From positions 1-32,500 of the forward strand of contig JABUQX010027620.1 in NCBI GenBank assembly GCA_015478945.1: a stretch of 32,500 nt of DNA, in the 5' to 3' direction. Under the pieces are notes generated by a model, which was not told the origin of the DNA, made no database searches, and was given only the letters and a program-made list of their open reading frames with translations. The stretch comes from Trachelipus rathkii (taxonomy: Eukaryota; Arthropoda; Malacostraca; Isopoda; Trachelipodidae). Below are positions 12,440 through 24,350 of the stretch, piece after piece. The position numbers and the translations under genes were made by a program. The stretch's first letter is position 1; each line of letters opens with the position of its first letter.

Positions 12440-14640
12440 GATGACAGAGCTGCTTAAAGACAGAAAATTCCATCTCACTAAAACTCATGGTACTGCCGTG
12501 ACCGAGAGGACCCTCACTATGGTAAACTGGGCCAATACGCTCAATTGTATAGCATTGGTTTATATTCCTTGTGCCACAGGTGGGGTCCACCACTATTCAT
12601 CGCACCACAATTTAACAAAACACTATATACTCATATTTTGTATTCTCTCTTATCATGCATCTTTATTCTCGCCTCTGGCCAAACCACATTTCTCTCACTT
12701 CTCGAATCATATCGTTTCACAGCGTAATCATCCTACTATTTCTCTTTCAGGTCTCCCAGCCGGTCGGTTCCCAACACACTCTCCTCTATACATCCGTTTA
12801 ACCAAACCGACTATCATTTCAATATTTAACTTTCCACGTGACCCAAACCATTCTATCAACTAATACTTTACATTATTATCTGCTAATTATTACTTACCTT
12901 ATTCTTTACACCAACAACTTCAATACGTTATCATTATCTCTTATGTTTATTAATTCTTTCACACCTAGCTGCCCTTAATAAGATTGTCCCTAATCTGAAC
13001 AATATGAATTATTAGATTCTAAATATTTCTTATTCCATTATAAAGATCCAAGTCTCACTACCATTATACTAATACAATATAACACGAGGTAATAAACATA
13101 CCCTTCATAGTAAGACTTTATTTACCTTATATATAAGCACTCAGATTAGTACCTTATTTACATTCACTCTCAACGAGTATTAATTAATGCAGCCAGCAAC
13201 TTCCTAGCATACATTTCTACTTAACATGCATTCACTCTCAGTTCCCTTCTCATCCTCAACTACAATACCCTTATAATAGATTATTTTATTAACATCAGAC
13301 ATATATTTATATAATATATAATCTTGCTATCACAGTTGTTTACACCAATCTAACATAATTCACACTGATGGGAACTGTCCTCACTTCATAAAACCATAAC
13401 CTATTAACTCTTTTACTTCGTTATTACTTTCAACCCTCTTATTTACAATACTACTTAGCCAAATATCTTACTCTACACAAATTTGCCTCATATCAATAAC
13501 TTCACTCTTATTACTATGATTTCGGCCTAACCACAGAACCATAATAATCATTCCGCTACTTATAAATTTATAGAGTAGGTATAGAACTCACTCATTCTCC
13601 ATTCTCCATTACAAATTCTTAACACCATTTTACCCTGCCATCCCCATACCTATCGATCTATTCATAACCTATACCATCCTATACAAATTTAGTATAATAA
13701 CAATAGGAGACATTATATCACAACCCTGTTCATCATCCACTATTAATCCTAAACCAACATTGACACCATAGAGCTTTTATATCTTTACACATGCTTAGAA
13801 TGAATTATGCTAGACTGACTAAGAAGCCCTTATCAGTATAAGCCTAACCACAACATAGTATCATAATATATTACATTAAATAACCTGACATAAAGCTTCT
13901 CTATTAACTCTGTCATACGCCTGTTGTATATATAATTGATTAAACTCATAAATATTTAATTTTATTACTCTTTTACTTACTCCCTCATTTTTCTCTAATT
14001 CATTATTGTTTTAAATGTTGTATAATAATAGATTTATGATCAGCGACACATGCATTCTATTCACTCCTCTATAACTCGGACTCATCGCCTATGTTCCTTC
14101 CCCACTAACTCCAGTTCCCTCAGTTCGCACATCTAGATTTCGTCTCACTCATCTGATTCAGAATTCTTAATATATTCTTCTATAAGCATAGTTACCATTT
14201 ACCTAACACACTTCATAAACTTATTCCCTATAATTTCTACAGTTCCCTTTTCTCCCTTACTCTTATTACAAGGGTTAGGATATTTCCTTTTGTTTCTCTT
14301 TCTGAGATTCTCCTTGCGAATTATTGCCTCTAATTATAAAACAGACTTTTTTAAATTAACCATTTGGCGCCTAAGGCATCAATGGTTCACACTTATCTTG
14401 GTCGTCCTACACTGTCTTAGTATTTCAATTTATTCATCTATGTAATATACTATTTACATCTATATACCCTGCAGATTTACCATTGCTTTCACAACTTTAC
14501 ATTCACTTAATACGTATTATATATATATAATAGTATTATATATATATATAATACTATATATCACCCATTATTCCATATCTCCTTAACTAAAATAATCAAC
14601 TCATCTCCACAAAATATACCTATTCCCTTCTATGCACACC
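12440..14640. repeat. C-rich left arm of a large diverged inverted repeat
   Basis: On the plus strand C greatly exceeds G; in the 60 bases from 14,041 there are 21 C and 7 G. The first 1.2 kb aligns collinearly with the reverse complement of the G-rich region. The anchor at 12,751-12,775 (containing CCCAGCCGGTCGGTTCCCAA) pairs with 21,349-21,379, 12,980-13,000 pairs with about 21,105-21,140, 13,144-13,187 pairs with 20,779-20,817, and 13,345-13,380 pairs with 20,521-20,560. The sums of paired coordinates stay near 33,900-34,130, so it is one continuous inverted match, not scattered hits. From about 13,700 to 14,640 the pairing is weaker. Plus-strand open frames here (e.g. 12,441-12,863) look like byproducts of few G and few stops. 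I recognise no protein. Confidence 0.65.
14511..14565. repeat. Palindromic TA cluster
   Basis: TATTATATATATATAATA-type blocks follow each other with TAGTA between them, making a strongly self-complementary run. It marks the change from the C-rich arm to AT repeats. No function is evident. Confidence 0.5.
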
Positions 14641-14689
14641 ATTCATAAAACCACACACATCACAAGCACCTTCATTATCTCTTACTGTT

Positions 14690-16248
14690 AATATTGTGCA
14701 GTATATTATAATTAATTATTAATATATATTAAATATTTAAATAATTATATATTAATAATTTATATTTATATATATATATTAATTAATATATTTAAATATT
14801 TAATAATTATATAATTATTATTTTATTATTATAATTAATATTATATTATCTCCATAATTATACTATGGCCTTTAAGGGGTACATACTACTATTATACATA
14901 ATTTATCGAATCTTAGGGTTTACGATTACAAAAGTTTGGTAGAAATCGATGCTTTCTCTGCATGAATACATACCTATAACTCTAGCCATAAATTATTTAT
15001 TATATAATAAATATAATATATTATATATATATATATATAATGAATGGTATATCATTTATCTCAATAAAATTTACTAAATCTAGTTCGATATAGATAGGTA
15101 GTACTAGGTTATGTTTAATAGGATCCTACTATAATATTAAAGATATAAATCACTAAATATAATTTAATATTAATTTGATATTAATTAAATATTCTGAAGA
15201 TAAATATATTCTTAAAATAAATAATGTATAAAACCAAATCATCCCCATATATATATATTTATTTTTTTTTTTTTTTTCACTCCAATGTCTTGTTTTAAAA
15301 AAGGTGTAGTATTATGATTGTCCACCCGCACAACATTTATATAATTTATACGATATTTATTCGACAGAATTTCGATCGTTTGTTGACTGTCAAATTCTTC
15401 TAGTAACTGTACTATAGGTGTTGTCAGGGAATTAGTGGATGTAGGAATAAAAACAAAAGGCGCTATATAATAATAAATAAATAAAATAATTAATTATTAT
15501 TAATATATAATAAATATTTATTGCTGTTTCTTGTAATAACAGCTAGTAATTTTTTTATAATCAATAAATAAATACACTAAATTCAAAAACAATATATAAT
15601 AATAATAATGAGATAAGTAATTAAAATAACATAATAAATAATAATAACCTAATAATAATATAATCAGATAATCATAAATAAAATAAAAATATAACATCGA
15701 ATAACTACAAGTAACAACAATCCATAATAAAAGAATAATAATTGGCATATGATGATAAATCATAATATTACTGATATATTAATAATAATCAATAATAATA
15801 ATAATGGAATAATAATAATAATAATAATAAGCATAATTACATAACTAAATAATAATAGATTATACCTTGAATCGAAGTGGTCACATTTAATCAGATAATA
15901 AATAATAATATAATAATTAATAATAGTAATACTTAATAATAGTAGTAGTAAAATTATAAATAAATACTAGTAATAATAATATTAATAATAATAATATAAT
16001 AATAATAATAAATATAATAATAATTTAACATAAATAATGTGAGAAGTATCCTGTTCGACCTTTGCGCTACACATGGCTTCTCTAAAATGATATTGAATAA
16101 AGTACGGGTGCATTAGGTTTGATCATATGTAATAACCATATTTCAAAATCATTTTCTTATCGAAAGATTTTGAGTCAGAAGAAAGGCTTTGGTCTATTCA
16201 AGAAGAAATTAGCTCATTTAGGGTAATAAAAATTAAAATTATATATAT

Positions 16249-16290
<42 letters not shown>

Positions 16291-16410
16291 ATATATTATA
16301 TATATTATATATATATATATTACTATATATACTATATATATAATATATATTATATATATATATATATATAATGTATATATTATATATATATATAAATATA
16401 TATTATATAG

Positions 16411-16445
<35 letters not shown>

Positions 16446-16480
16446 TATATATATATATATATAAATAATATATATGTTAA
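14690..16480. repeat. AT/AAT repeat spacer between C-rich and G-rich domains
   Basis: AT-rich palindromic sequence at 14,700-14,870 is followed by ordinary AT-rich sequence to 15,450, interrupted (AAT)n at about 15,460-16,030, a short mixed stretch at 16,040-16,220, and a long (TA)n tract at about 16,238-16,474. The skew changes from C-rich to G-rich across this spacer. The minus-strand frame at 15,518-15,763 is a translation of AAT repeats (Tyr, Leu, Ile only) and is not a gene. Confidence 0.75.
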
Positions 16481-19110
16481 CACCTTACCTAGATAACAAC
16501 ATTTACAGACAATCCCCTACTACGTCATATCCCTGTGTGCGGGGAAAAAGAATGCCCACATCGTATGTCCTGCGTTGTCGTAGAAGGGCGACTAGGGGCG
16601 GTGGTAGTTGGGTTGGCTGCCCAACCTATCAACCTTCTTCTTGCTAGAATGCTGATGCCATGCCTCGGAGAGTCGTGACATCGGGGGCCGGGTAAACGAC
16701 CTTTCTATTCCTTTCGGCGAAATTGTATGAATCGTATGGGTACAAATGGATGTCAGAGGAATAAATGTTGAGGAGAAGAGGAGAGGGATGAATGGATGTC
16801 TTTGTAAAGGGCAAATTTGATTTGCCCTCTGTGAAAAAAAATCCAAAAAGGAAATGAAAACAAGGAAAAGGAAAAAAAGGGGGGTGTTTTTTTTTTTGGG
16901 GAAAATGGAGTTAAGTGGTGTGGTGTGAAATTGTGTATGTGCTGGTGTGTGGAAGACGAATAAAGAGAGGGAGAGAAGGAGTTGCAAAGTTTTGATGAGT
17001 AACCGCTGTGGATACAGCAAGCTATGGTAGACTTCTGTGTGTGTGAGTCCTAGAATTCTAACTGGTTAAATTTAAGTCTGAAAAGGGGTCATAGGTATGT
17101 GTGGGGGGGTTGTGGACGAGACTATGGTCTCACCTCCCCTCCTGGAGGGGACAATCATGTTCGAAGAGAGTACGAATTTTTTTTGGGATACATGGTTGAA
17201 ACTCCGCCTGCTCCCATCTGGAGGGCTGGCTATTGTTTAGGGGATCTTTGGGGTGGCAGGCTTCGAGAGGGGAAGTAGTTCGGTTGGGTCGGACCTACCA
17301 ATGGATATGGATCAGCCCTGTCTGATCGGGGCGATAAAAAAGGGAGTAGGACGTTACACTCAACAGGCTGGCATCTTTTGTTTCTGGGGCCGTGGTCCCG
17401 GGGAGGCGTAAAAGGTAGAGAGAATCGGTCCAGGCCTAAGAGTGATTGATTTTTTGGGGCTGTGTGGAAAAAGAGAAAGAATGAGTTTATGTTTTAGTAT
17501 AGTTATATTATTCTTTCTTAGAGCAAACAATGAAATCGTTTTAGTGTAAGGTGTTGTGCATTGCTTGCTTAAAATCATTGTGTTAGTTATTTTTTTTTTT
17601 TTATTCGTCGAAAATAAATCGTCAGGATATAACAAAAAAACAAAATGAAGTGTAATCACACCATATAGTTTATTAGAGAGTTGGTGCTCTGGTTAGGGTC
17701 CGGGCAGAGGGGAGACGAGAGAGAAGTGGGTTGAGACGTGTGTTTTCAATATTACGGACTCGCTGTGTAGGGAGAATGGTCGGAGGAACCTCACGCTGGA
17801 ACAGGCGGTCTTAAACGACGCAGAAGTGGAAGGTATAAGTCGGGGGTTCCAGTGAAGACTGCATTTGTTTCTAACCTGGGTAAAGGGAGAGAGTTAGTGG
17901 TGTGGCTTGTTTCCGCGCTTTAGCAAGGCCAAGAGTGGGTCACTCAACCGCGGGGAGGAAACGGAAGCTAGGATAAAGCCTTAGGAGCTCCGGAAGCAAA
18001 GTTTACAGTGAGCCCAAATCATAGACAATTATAGTGCCGGGTTAGTTAATGTAACGCCACGTACGTATTCCTTTGAGTCTTACTAGTAAAAAAAAAAATC
18101 GGTAATAGTTATATGCTGAACTCACGAATATCAGTACTTTTGGCGTAGAATCCACGTAAATACTGGGGGAGACAAAATATGTTAATGTGTAAAAAAGCAA
18201 ATATTCGTTCGTGTAGGTAGATAAAAAAAAAAAAAGCAAAAAGATAGAGATAGCTAGAGATGGTTGCCGGCATTGTAGTTTAATAAAGAGAAGGCAAACA
18301 TGAATTGTTTACAAAATCATATAAGGCGATATTGTGGTTTGAGATTGAAAAAGAGACGTGCGCATCGGGAATTAGTCGTGATAGATTAAATGAGCTCTAG
18401 ATGAAGCATAGTAAAAGAGTTGTCGTGGTCGACATTCGCTGTAAAATATAACTAGAAACATTCTTGACAAAATATTTCCAATAAGAAACATTCTTCGGAA
18501 ATCTAGTTATTTATTTCAATCATACCAATTTTGAATAATAAGTAATAGTAAAAATGCAATTATTTTAGGGAATGAAATAAACATAAGAGGATTTAAAATA
18601 TGTCAAATACTAAGTATTAATAATATTGTAGAAGGAGGCATGTAAATGAGAACTATATCACTCAAGGGAATACGGAAGCTCTTTCACTGAGATAAAGTGA
18701 AATAAGCCGACAGAATAAGGTTTAAATAAGTAAATATAATATATAAGAGGGTAAAATACTGCTTAAGAATAACTGATATATGGAGATTGAGTTTTATAGC
18801 TTTCTTTATGTAACTGATGAATATAGGATATGTATAGAGGCGGATAGATATAGAGAAATAAGAACACTTTTAAAAATCCCCTGCACAATATTATTTATAA
18901 ACATAGTAAAATATGATGGGTGTTATGATAGATAGTGTGTACGGATTATTCTATGCATGGTGTCAAAAGAAGGAATAATAGTTATGTATTTGGGGATGAG
19001 GTTATACTTAGTATAAGGTAGAGAGCGTTAAATGGGTAGAGTGATAATGTTTGATAAGTATGGCTGAATAATCTGTACAGGTATTATACGTTGCAAATAT
19101 ACTATAAAGT
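16481..19110. other. G-rich, C-poor domain, loop of the inverted repeat
   Basis: G exceeds C strongly; in the 60 bases from 17,701 there are 24 G and 7 C. No gene is recognised on either strand. Minus-strand frames at 16,592-17,020 and 17,360-17,659 consist largely of Phe, Leu, Ser, Pro and Lys, as expected from C/T-rich template sequence. Two adjacent hairpins sit at 17,118-17,151. The part 16,600-16,800 may pair with 22,040-22,200 on the opposite strand, but weakly. From about 18,400 the sequence becomes more AT-rich while keeping the G excess. Confidence 0.55.
17118..17151. other. Two adjacent perfect hairpins
   Basis: GAGAC-TATG-GTCTC (17,118-17,131) is followed within three bases by an eight-pair stem around TCCCCTCC-T-GGAGGGGA (17,135-17,151). 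They stand out in sequence otherwise poor in C. There is no following T-run and no gene to terminate, so I assign no function. Confidence 0.45.
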
Positions 19111-21960
19111 TAGAAATATAATGATCAATATATATATATTATATTATATATATATTATATAAGCGCGGAGGTGAGTATGGTGTAATTGAATTTAGGATTT
19201 TGGTAATGAAGTTTATGTGTAATTAAAGCGTTTTTTTAATGGAGGTGTTTAATATAAATATCATATTACAGTATTCCAAGAAGTGGAATTTCATTGCAAA
19301 TTTTAGGGATTTAAATATTCATTTTAATACCTTAAACTATATATTTGAAAAAATCAAAAAAAAAAAATTCGGATAAGTACCAGTGTAAGGAGAAAAATGT
19401 GGGATGATAATTAAAGTTAACGATACATCGGTATTGGGGGGGCAAGGGCGAACCTAAAGTAGATAGGTGGCGCTTGAGCTGTATTTAGTTATAGGGATAA
19501 GGTTATAAATCATATATTGTCTATATAGTGTATATTACTTGAGTTTGTAAAGAGTTATAGTCAGTACTGAGTACTGAGGGACTGGTTGGTGAAGATAACA
19601 GGTGAACGTTATTACAGGAAAGTGGTAGAGGATTTTGATGTGTGATTCAATACATCTTTACTTTGTATAACAAATTTGATTGATAGAATATAAATGGTAA
19701 GGGTAGTATAAAGAAAGATATAAAATTTAAATTTTATAGGTTTTTCATGGATTTATTAACTTACAGGACGCTATTATATGATAGAGTTAATATGGATATA
19801 GAAGTACTTTATATGTAGACAGGTAATATAGATGAATATAATATGTGAGTGTTAATGGTATATATAGGTAGGACTTATATCTGAAATGTGAGAATCATAA
19901 AGTATATAGTATGTACGAATAGTGTAATAGTCAGTGTGTTATATAAAGAATTAAAAATGGTGTCAAATGGTGATTTATGGTTTCGGATTAATTATAAAGC
20001 GGAGTTTTTGAAGAACATAGGGGTTTGTTTGTTTATTATGTGTTGGGTAGTACCCTTCTTTGGTTTTATTTGTCAATGTTAGTTAAACATACAATGGGAA
20101 TTGGGGTGGATATAATGGATGTAAAATTCGAGGGCGTGGGTGAGACTGGCACGCGCAAATGGTGTTGAACGAACAAGGAAGTTGTGATGGGTGTAAATAG
20201 GAAGAGAGAGTTTGGGAAACGCGAGTGGGGCTGGCAACCATATTAAAAGCCCGACATATATTGCATCTACGCCGGATCGCCCCTTTGGAATTGTCTGTGT
20301 GGCGGGAAAAATCTGAAGAGGAGAGTTATGGAAGAGAGTATTCAGAGCTAGAGAGAAGAGTATTTTGATAGGCACAAGAGGTGCTAGTATGTAGTAAATA
20401 GAGGAGGCGGCGGATCATTCTAGAAGAGAAGTAAACGCGTGATTAGATTAAGAGTTAAGGTTATGAGAAGTTGTGAGATGAGAGAAGAGGCGGAATATTC
20501 GAATCAAAGGTTGATTGGGTAAGACAGTCCTATGTGTGAAGTTATGTCAGAATGTGAGAAGCTGGGCAAGTGTCTGAGTTTATTAATACCGATTATAGAG
20601 AATGCTCACTATCGGTGGATCTTGGCATGACGAACGCCTTTTGGTCAAATCAGGGGGGATAGAGACATTGTGTGTGCGGAAAATGCCAGTGTCAAGGGTA
20701 CAAGTGTAGTGAAAGTGCATTTGTTCTTCCATATAGATAGAGGATGGCGAGCGCAGAGGTTGCTAGAGTCCAGACCATCCTAATTAATAATCGTTGGTGA
20801 AATGTAAAAGGACTAAGTCTTGAAGTGCGCTAGAGTCCTTACAAGTAAGAGCAGGGGGTAAATGTTTGTTACCGGGGGGTGTGTTGTAGGGTTGTGTGGG
20901 GAGTTAGTAAGCCAGTTGAGTCAGGTAAAGACTCGCTTGGAACCTCTAAGAAGGATAACGTATTCAACCTTCTTTAGGAAAGCTTCTTGAAGTCATAATA
21001 CGAACGCTAATACGAAGGTTGTGAGTGTCAGATGGACACCGGGATATCAATGGAAGCGCGCACTGCTAAGGTGAAATAGATTTCATCTTAAGTGTGTAAG
21101 GGGAATGACACGTATTAGCGTAGCTGGGAGGATGTGTGTCAGAAAGGAAAAATAGGTCAGAGTGGTCAATATTGCAGAGAGAATATGTAGGAGAATATAA
21201 TTTAAAGTAATATGGGTTTTAGGCGAAGATGGGTTTTTGGGACATGTGAGAGGAAGGATTGAAATGTAAAGATCGGTTGGGATGGTGGGTAGTAATAGCG
21301 GGTGGAGGGTGATAGGGGTATTCGGGGGAATTTTCTAGATGATGTGTCGTTGGGAAAACGCGACGCCGGCTGGGCGACCGAAGAGAAATGTGGACTTGGA
21401 GCGTAAAGAGATGAAGGAACGGGTGTTGAAAACAGTGGATTTGGAGGGAATGAAAGATGAGTGGGTTCGTTCTTTGAGACAGAGGATGACTGCACCGAGA
21501 AAATAGAGTGTTGCATGATAGGAAGCTAGAATGGCGGGGGTTTGTAATGGGGGCATGAGTCCTGGTTTGTCGGCCCAAGTCAGGCCAAGGGGATGAAGGG
21601 CCATTAACAAGGACAAGGAAATGGTAGGGGAATCTGGAATGTTTAATAGGGACTCTGAGATAGTTTGGAGCTGGCATTATTTCTCGTACGCGTGCTCAAC
21701 AAATGTGACTGCCCATAAAAAGGCAATGAACCTGCAAATGGTGAGATTGTTTTGACATTTGTTCGTAAAGAACACGAAAAAGACATCAAAACGGTTTCTA
21801 GGGATTTTACGGGATGGGTGGGAACTATGGATGATTAGGGATGGCTTACCGAGGATGATATGTAAGAGCGACGAGATAAGTGATCTGGAAATTGGGCTTT
21901 TGCAATAATGTACTGCGCGAAACGTTTTGTGGGTAGAGTAAGGGCATACTTCTGCTTTCA
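19111..21960. repeat. G-rich right arm of the large inverted repeat
   Basis: G-rich and C-poor on the plus strand. About 20,080-21,640 is the diverged reverse complement of 12,440-13,700 (anchors listed with the left arm). The part 19,111-20,080 pairs only doubtfully with 13,700-14,700, mainly through the TA cluster at 19,122-19,160. The arm is longer than its partner by scattered additions. Within the arm, 20,215-20,245 (GGGAAACGCGAGTGGGGCTG) resembles 21,351-21,375 (GGGAAAACGCGACGCCGGCT) in direct orientation, so the element may carry internal repetition. Minus-strand frames at 20,079-20,375, 21,219-21,677 and 21,677-21,961 have no recognisable domains and overlap each other in several frames. 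I do not call them genes. Confidence 0.6.
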
Positions 21961-22730
21961 TACTTTTTTTTTGTTTTTTTAGTAACTATTTCACTCCGTT
22001 TATAGCTCTTCTTTTACTATATTTTAAAAACTATGGGTTTCCACTGCCCACCTTTCCACCCTGTGTGGTTCTATTTATACATCATTCGTGAAAGGAAATG
22101 CAAGGTTTCCAGTCTCATTACTTATCCCATTTTCATCGACTCTTTCCAATTTACTTTCAAACCATCAAATGTTGCATCATGTCATTTTATAGTTATTTCA
22201 AACGGCTTAACTTGACCTCCTACACTATACTTTGGGACAGGGGGCAAAGAGGAAGGTGAAGAAAGAAGAAAGAAAGGAATAATAAATAATAATAATAATA
22301 AATCCTCACTAAATTCACTCACTTCACGAGTGAAATGGACACTCATCATACTTTACCATAACTTAATTCATCTTCCATCTCGTTCCTTATTTCAATCATT
22401 CATTCTCCACTTAATCTCATCATTCCATCTAATATCATGATAATATCATTCTACGCTCGTATAGCAATTGTATCTAGAACATCTCACATTATCTACAATC
22501 ATCTATCAATCTACTCTAATATTGATATACTATTTCGACTCAAATAATCCTAAATATTCATTCTCTCATTCATTAGTTACATTCAAATCTCTATCATACA
22601 TCATCATCTCATCTCATTACATAATTCAATCTTCTTCTATTCACTCTTCTCATCATAATTATCCTTCTCTCTCTCTCTTACCTTTGACTGGAATGTTTAC
22701 ATTTACTACTTCATAATAAGATAAATTAAT
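21961..22730. other. C-rich domain after skew flip
   Basis: At a T-run (21,963-21,980) the plus strand turns abruptly from G-rich to C-rich. From 22,300 to 22,720 it is mostly TCA, ATC and CTT words in irregular order. Frames at 22,033-22,215 and 22,468-22,716 are Ser/Ile/Thr/His-rich byproducts of this composition. The stretch 22,040-22,200 may be an inverted partner of 16,600-16,800. No gene is recognised. Confidence 0.5.
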
Positions 22731-23815
22731 ATTACTATAAACTTAATAGAATGAATCTTGAAACTACATTTTTAAACTTTATGCGATACTCTAATAATAA
22801 TAGATAATAATAATAATATAATACCCCTGAAAAAGAAATTTAAATTTACCGGTTAATAATAACTACTAACTAAACTAGTAAACTATAATTAACGTTTAAT
22901 AATATAATAATAATATCACATAATAATAATAATTTAAAACAGGAGAAAAAGCAAATATGTTGTAAAATATTTCTCCTATTACTATTATTTTGCTAATTAT
23001 TATATTAGAATTTAATTTGGGATCATCTAATAATCAAACTCAATTGTTTAAATTGATCACTTTATCTAAATGACAGGATAGTAACTTTGCACACCTATTA
23101 TTTCCACTATAAGTAGGTAATTATATAATATTAATTATTATATAATTAAATAATATAATAATTAAAAATTAAATAATAATATAATAAATTGCTATAATAT
23201 ATATCATATGCAATATATATAATAATTGCATGATATATTATTCATATAATAATTAATATATATAAAATATATTATAAAATCAATAATTATTAATAATTTA
23301 TATATATAAATATTAATATAATAATTATAATAACTAATTATTATAAATTATATAATTCATATAGTATGTAAATAAATAACTATATCTAATTATATATAAT
23401 AATTATAATAATTAAATATAATAATTATTATATATAGATATGATTTATTACTGATAATCTAATATTTAATATATACAGATTTTTAATTTTATATTTTAAT
23501 AATTTTATTTAATATAAAGAAATAAATATAATAACAATTATAAAAATTAATTAGTAATTATATTTATCTTAATCATAAGAAATAATATATATTAATATAA
23601 TTATATAAATCAACTTATCGATGTAGTGATGCCGATGTTGTTATGTTGTAGTGATGTTGTTAGTGTTGATGTTGAATTTATACTGATTTTTAGATGGATC
23701 CTATTATGGATTGAAATCTACTCACTATTCATTATATATTAATCTACTGTAGTCTTTGAAGATCATTATTTATAATTATTATTGTCTACTATTTTTTTTT
23801 CATTCGTTTTATTTA
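22731..23815. repeat. AT-rich low-complexity spacer
   Basis: AAT and TA words dominate. A small non-AT piece at 23,617-23,665 is a GATGTTGTT-like imperfect repeat. No gene is seen. This is where a last exon for receptor A2 (minus strand) would be expected, but none can be identified. Confidence 0.7.

Positions 23816-23911
<96 letters not shown>
23816..23911. repeat. (ATT)n microsatellite next to receptor remnant A2
   Basis: About 32 perfect ATT units in 96 bases, immediately beyond the 3' side of remnant A2 on the minus strand. It is the counterpart of the 16-unit tract at 2,377-2,425. The sequence between the repeat and the receptor exon end (TTATTAGATTT, then an A-run and ATGTTTTAAT) is shared by both copies. 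Confidence 0.9.
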
Positions 23912-23973
23912 TATTAGATTTTATAATTGTAAACTAATTAAAAAAATGTTTTAATAAATTACTGGAACCTCAC

Positions 23974-24350
23974 CTGTCTTTCTAGAATATCAGCGCAGTG
24001 ACAAACCAAACTTAATCTTAGAGTCACTTTAACGGAATCCACTACATTATAATTCGCATATGTATCAAAAATCGCAATTTTCATTACATTAATTAGTAAG
24101 TAAACTAAGTCTGTAATATATATTAACAATATTGGTATTCTTACATAATCAAAGAGATGAGAGGTCACAGTTCGAAGATATTTTAGCTGTTTATGAGATT
24201 TTTGCTTTATTTTGATGACCTCGGATATATTTTGGGCATAATTCACATAATCCTTAGATTTTGGTTTATTTTTTATTATACTTTCTTTTTAACTGAGTGG
24301 TTGAATTTCAATGTTATCCTTCAATAATAATGAAATACTGATATTTGAAG
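23974..24350 (-). pseudogene. Gustatory-receptor-like remnant A2, 3' part of main exon
   Basis: On the minus strand an open stretch reads NISEVIKIKQKSHKQLKYLR, then TVTSHLFDYVRIPILLIYIT and LRLSLVCHCADILERQ. It is a clear relative of the long exon B2 (SEIIKLQLKFNKNIKFLQAV and SRLFDYMRLPISLIYITDLI). It covers the basic intracellular loop, membrane segment 5 and the following segment up to an exon end at 23,974, where ACAG is followed by a good splice donor GTGAGG. The pattern of a long loop, a hydrophobic segment and a C-x-C-containing end fits the penultimate exon of insect gustatory receptors. Extending upstream, the frame continues as ISLLLKDNIEIQPLS, then a TAA stop about 24,290, and the match fades near 24,350. 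The N-terminal two thirds are missing, so this is a fragment unless the rest lies elsewhere. Confidence 0.75.

Noticed and set aside
12441..12863. 140-codon plus-strand open frame in the C-rich arm
   Set aside because: No recognisable domain. The paired right arm does not preserve the frame, and low G content reduces stop codons. Small look-alike peptides between arms (SYHAS/SYHAT, GLPAG/GRPAG) come from the nucleotide inverted repeat.
12440..14640. Inserted mitochondrial DNA as the source of the C-rich skew
   Set aside because: No mitochondrial protein, rRNA or tRNA sequence could be recognised in either strand.
15518..15763. Minus-strand 81-codon frame
   Set aside because: Translation of AAT repeats into Tyr, Leu and Ile; not a gene.
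16592..17659. Minus-strand frames in the G-rich domain (16,592-17,020 and 17,360-17,659)
   Set aside because: Composition-driven Phe/Leu/Ser/Pro/Lys translations with homopolymer-derived Lys and Phe runs; no family resemblance.
21219..21961. Overlapping minus-strand frames (21,219-21,677; 21,202-21,516; 21,335-21,616; 21,677-21,961)
   Set aside because: Three frames of the same stretch are open at once, the mark of C/T-rich composition rather than coding. The translations are Pro/Ser/His-rich without motifs.
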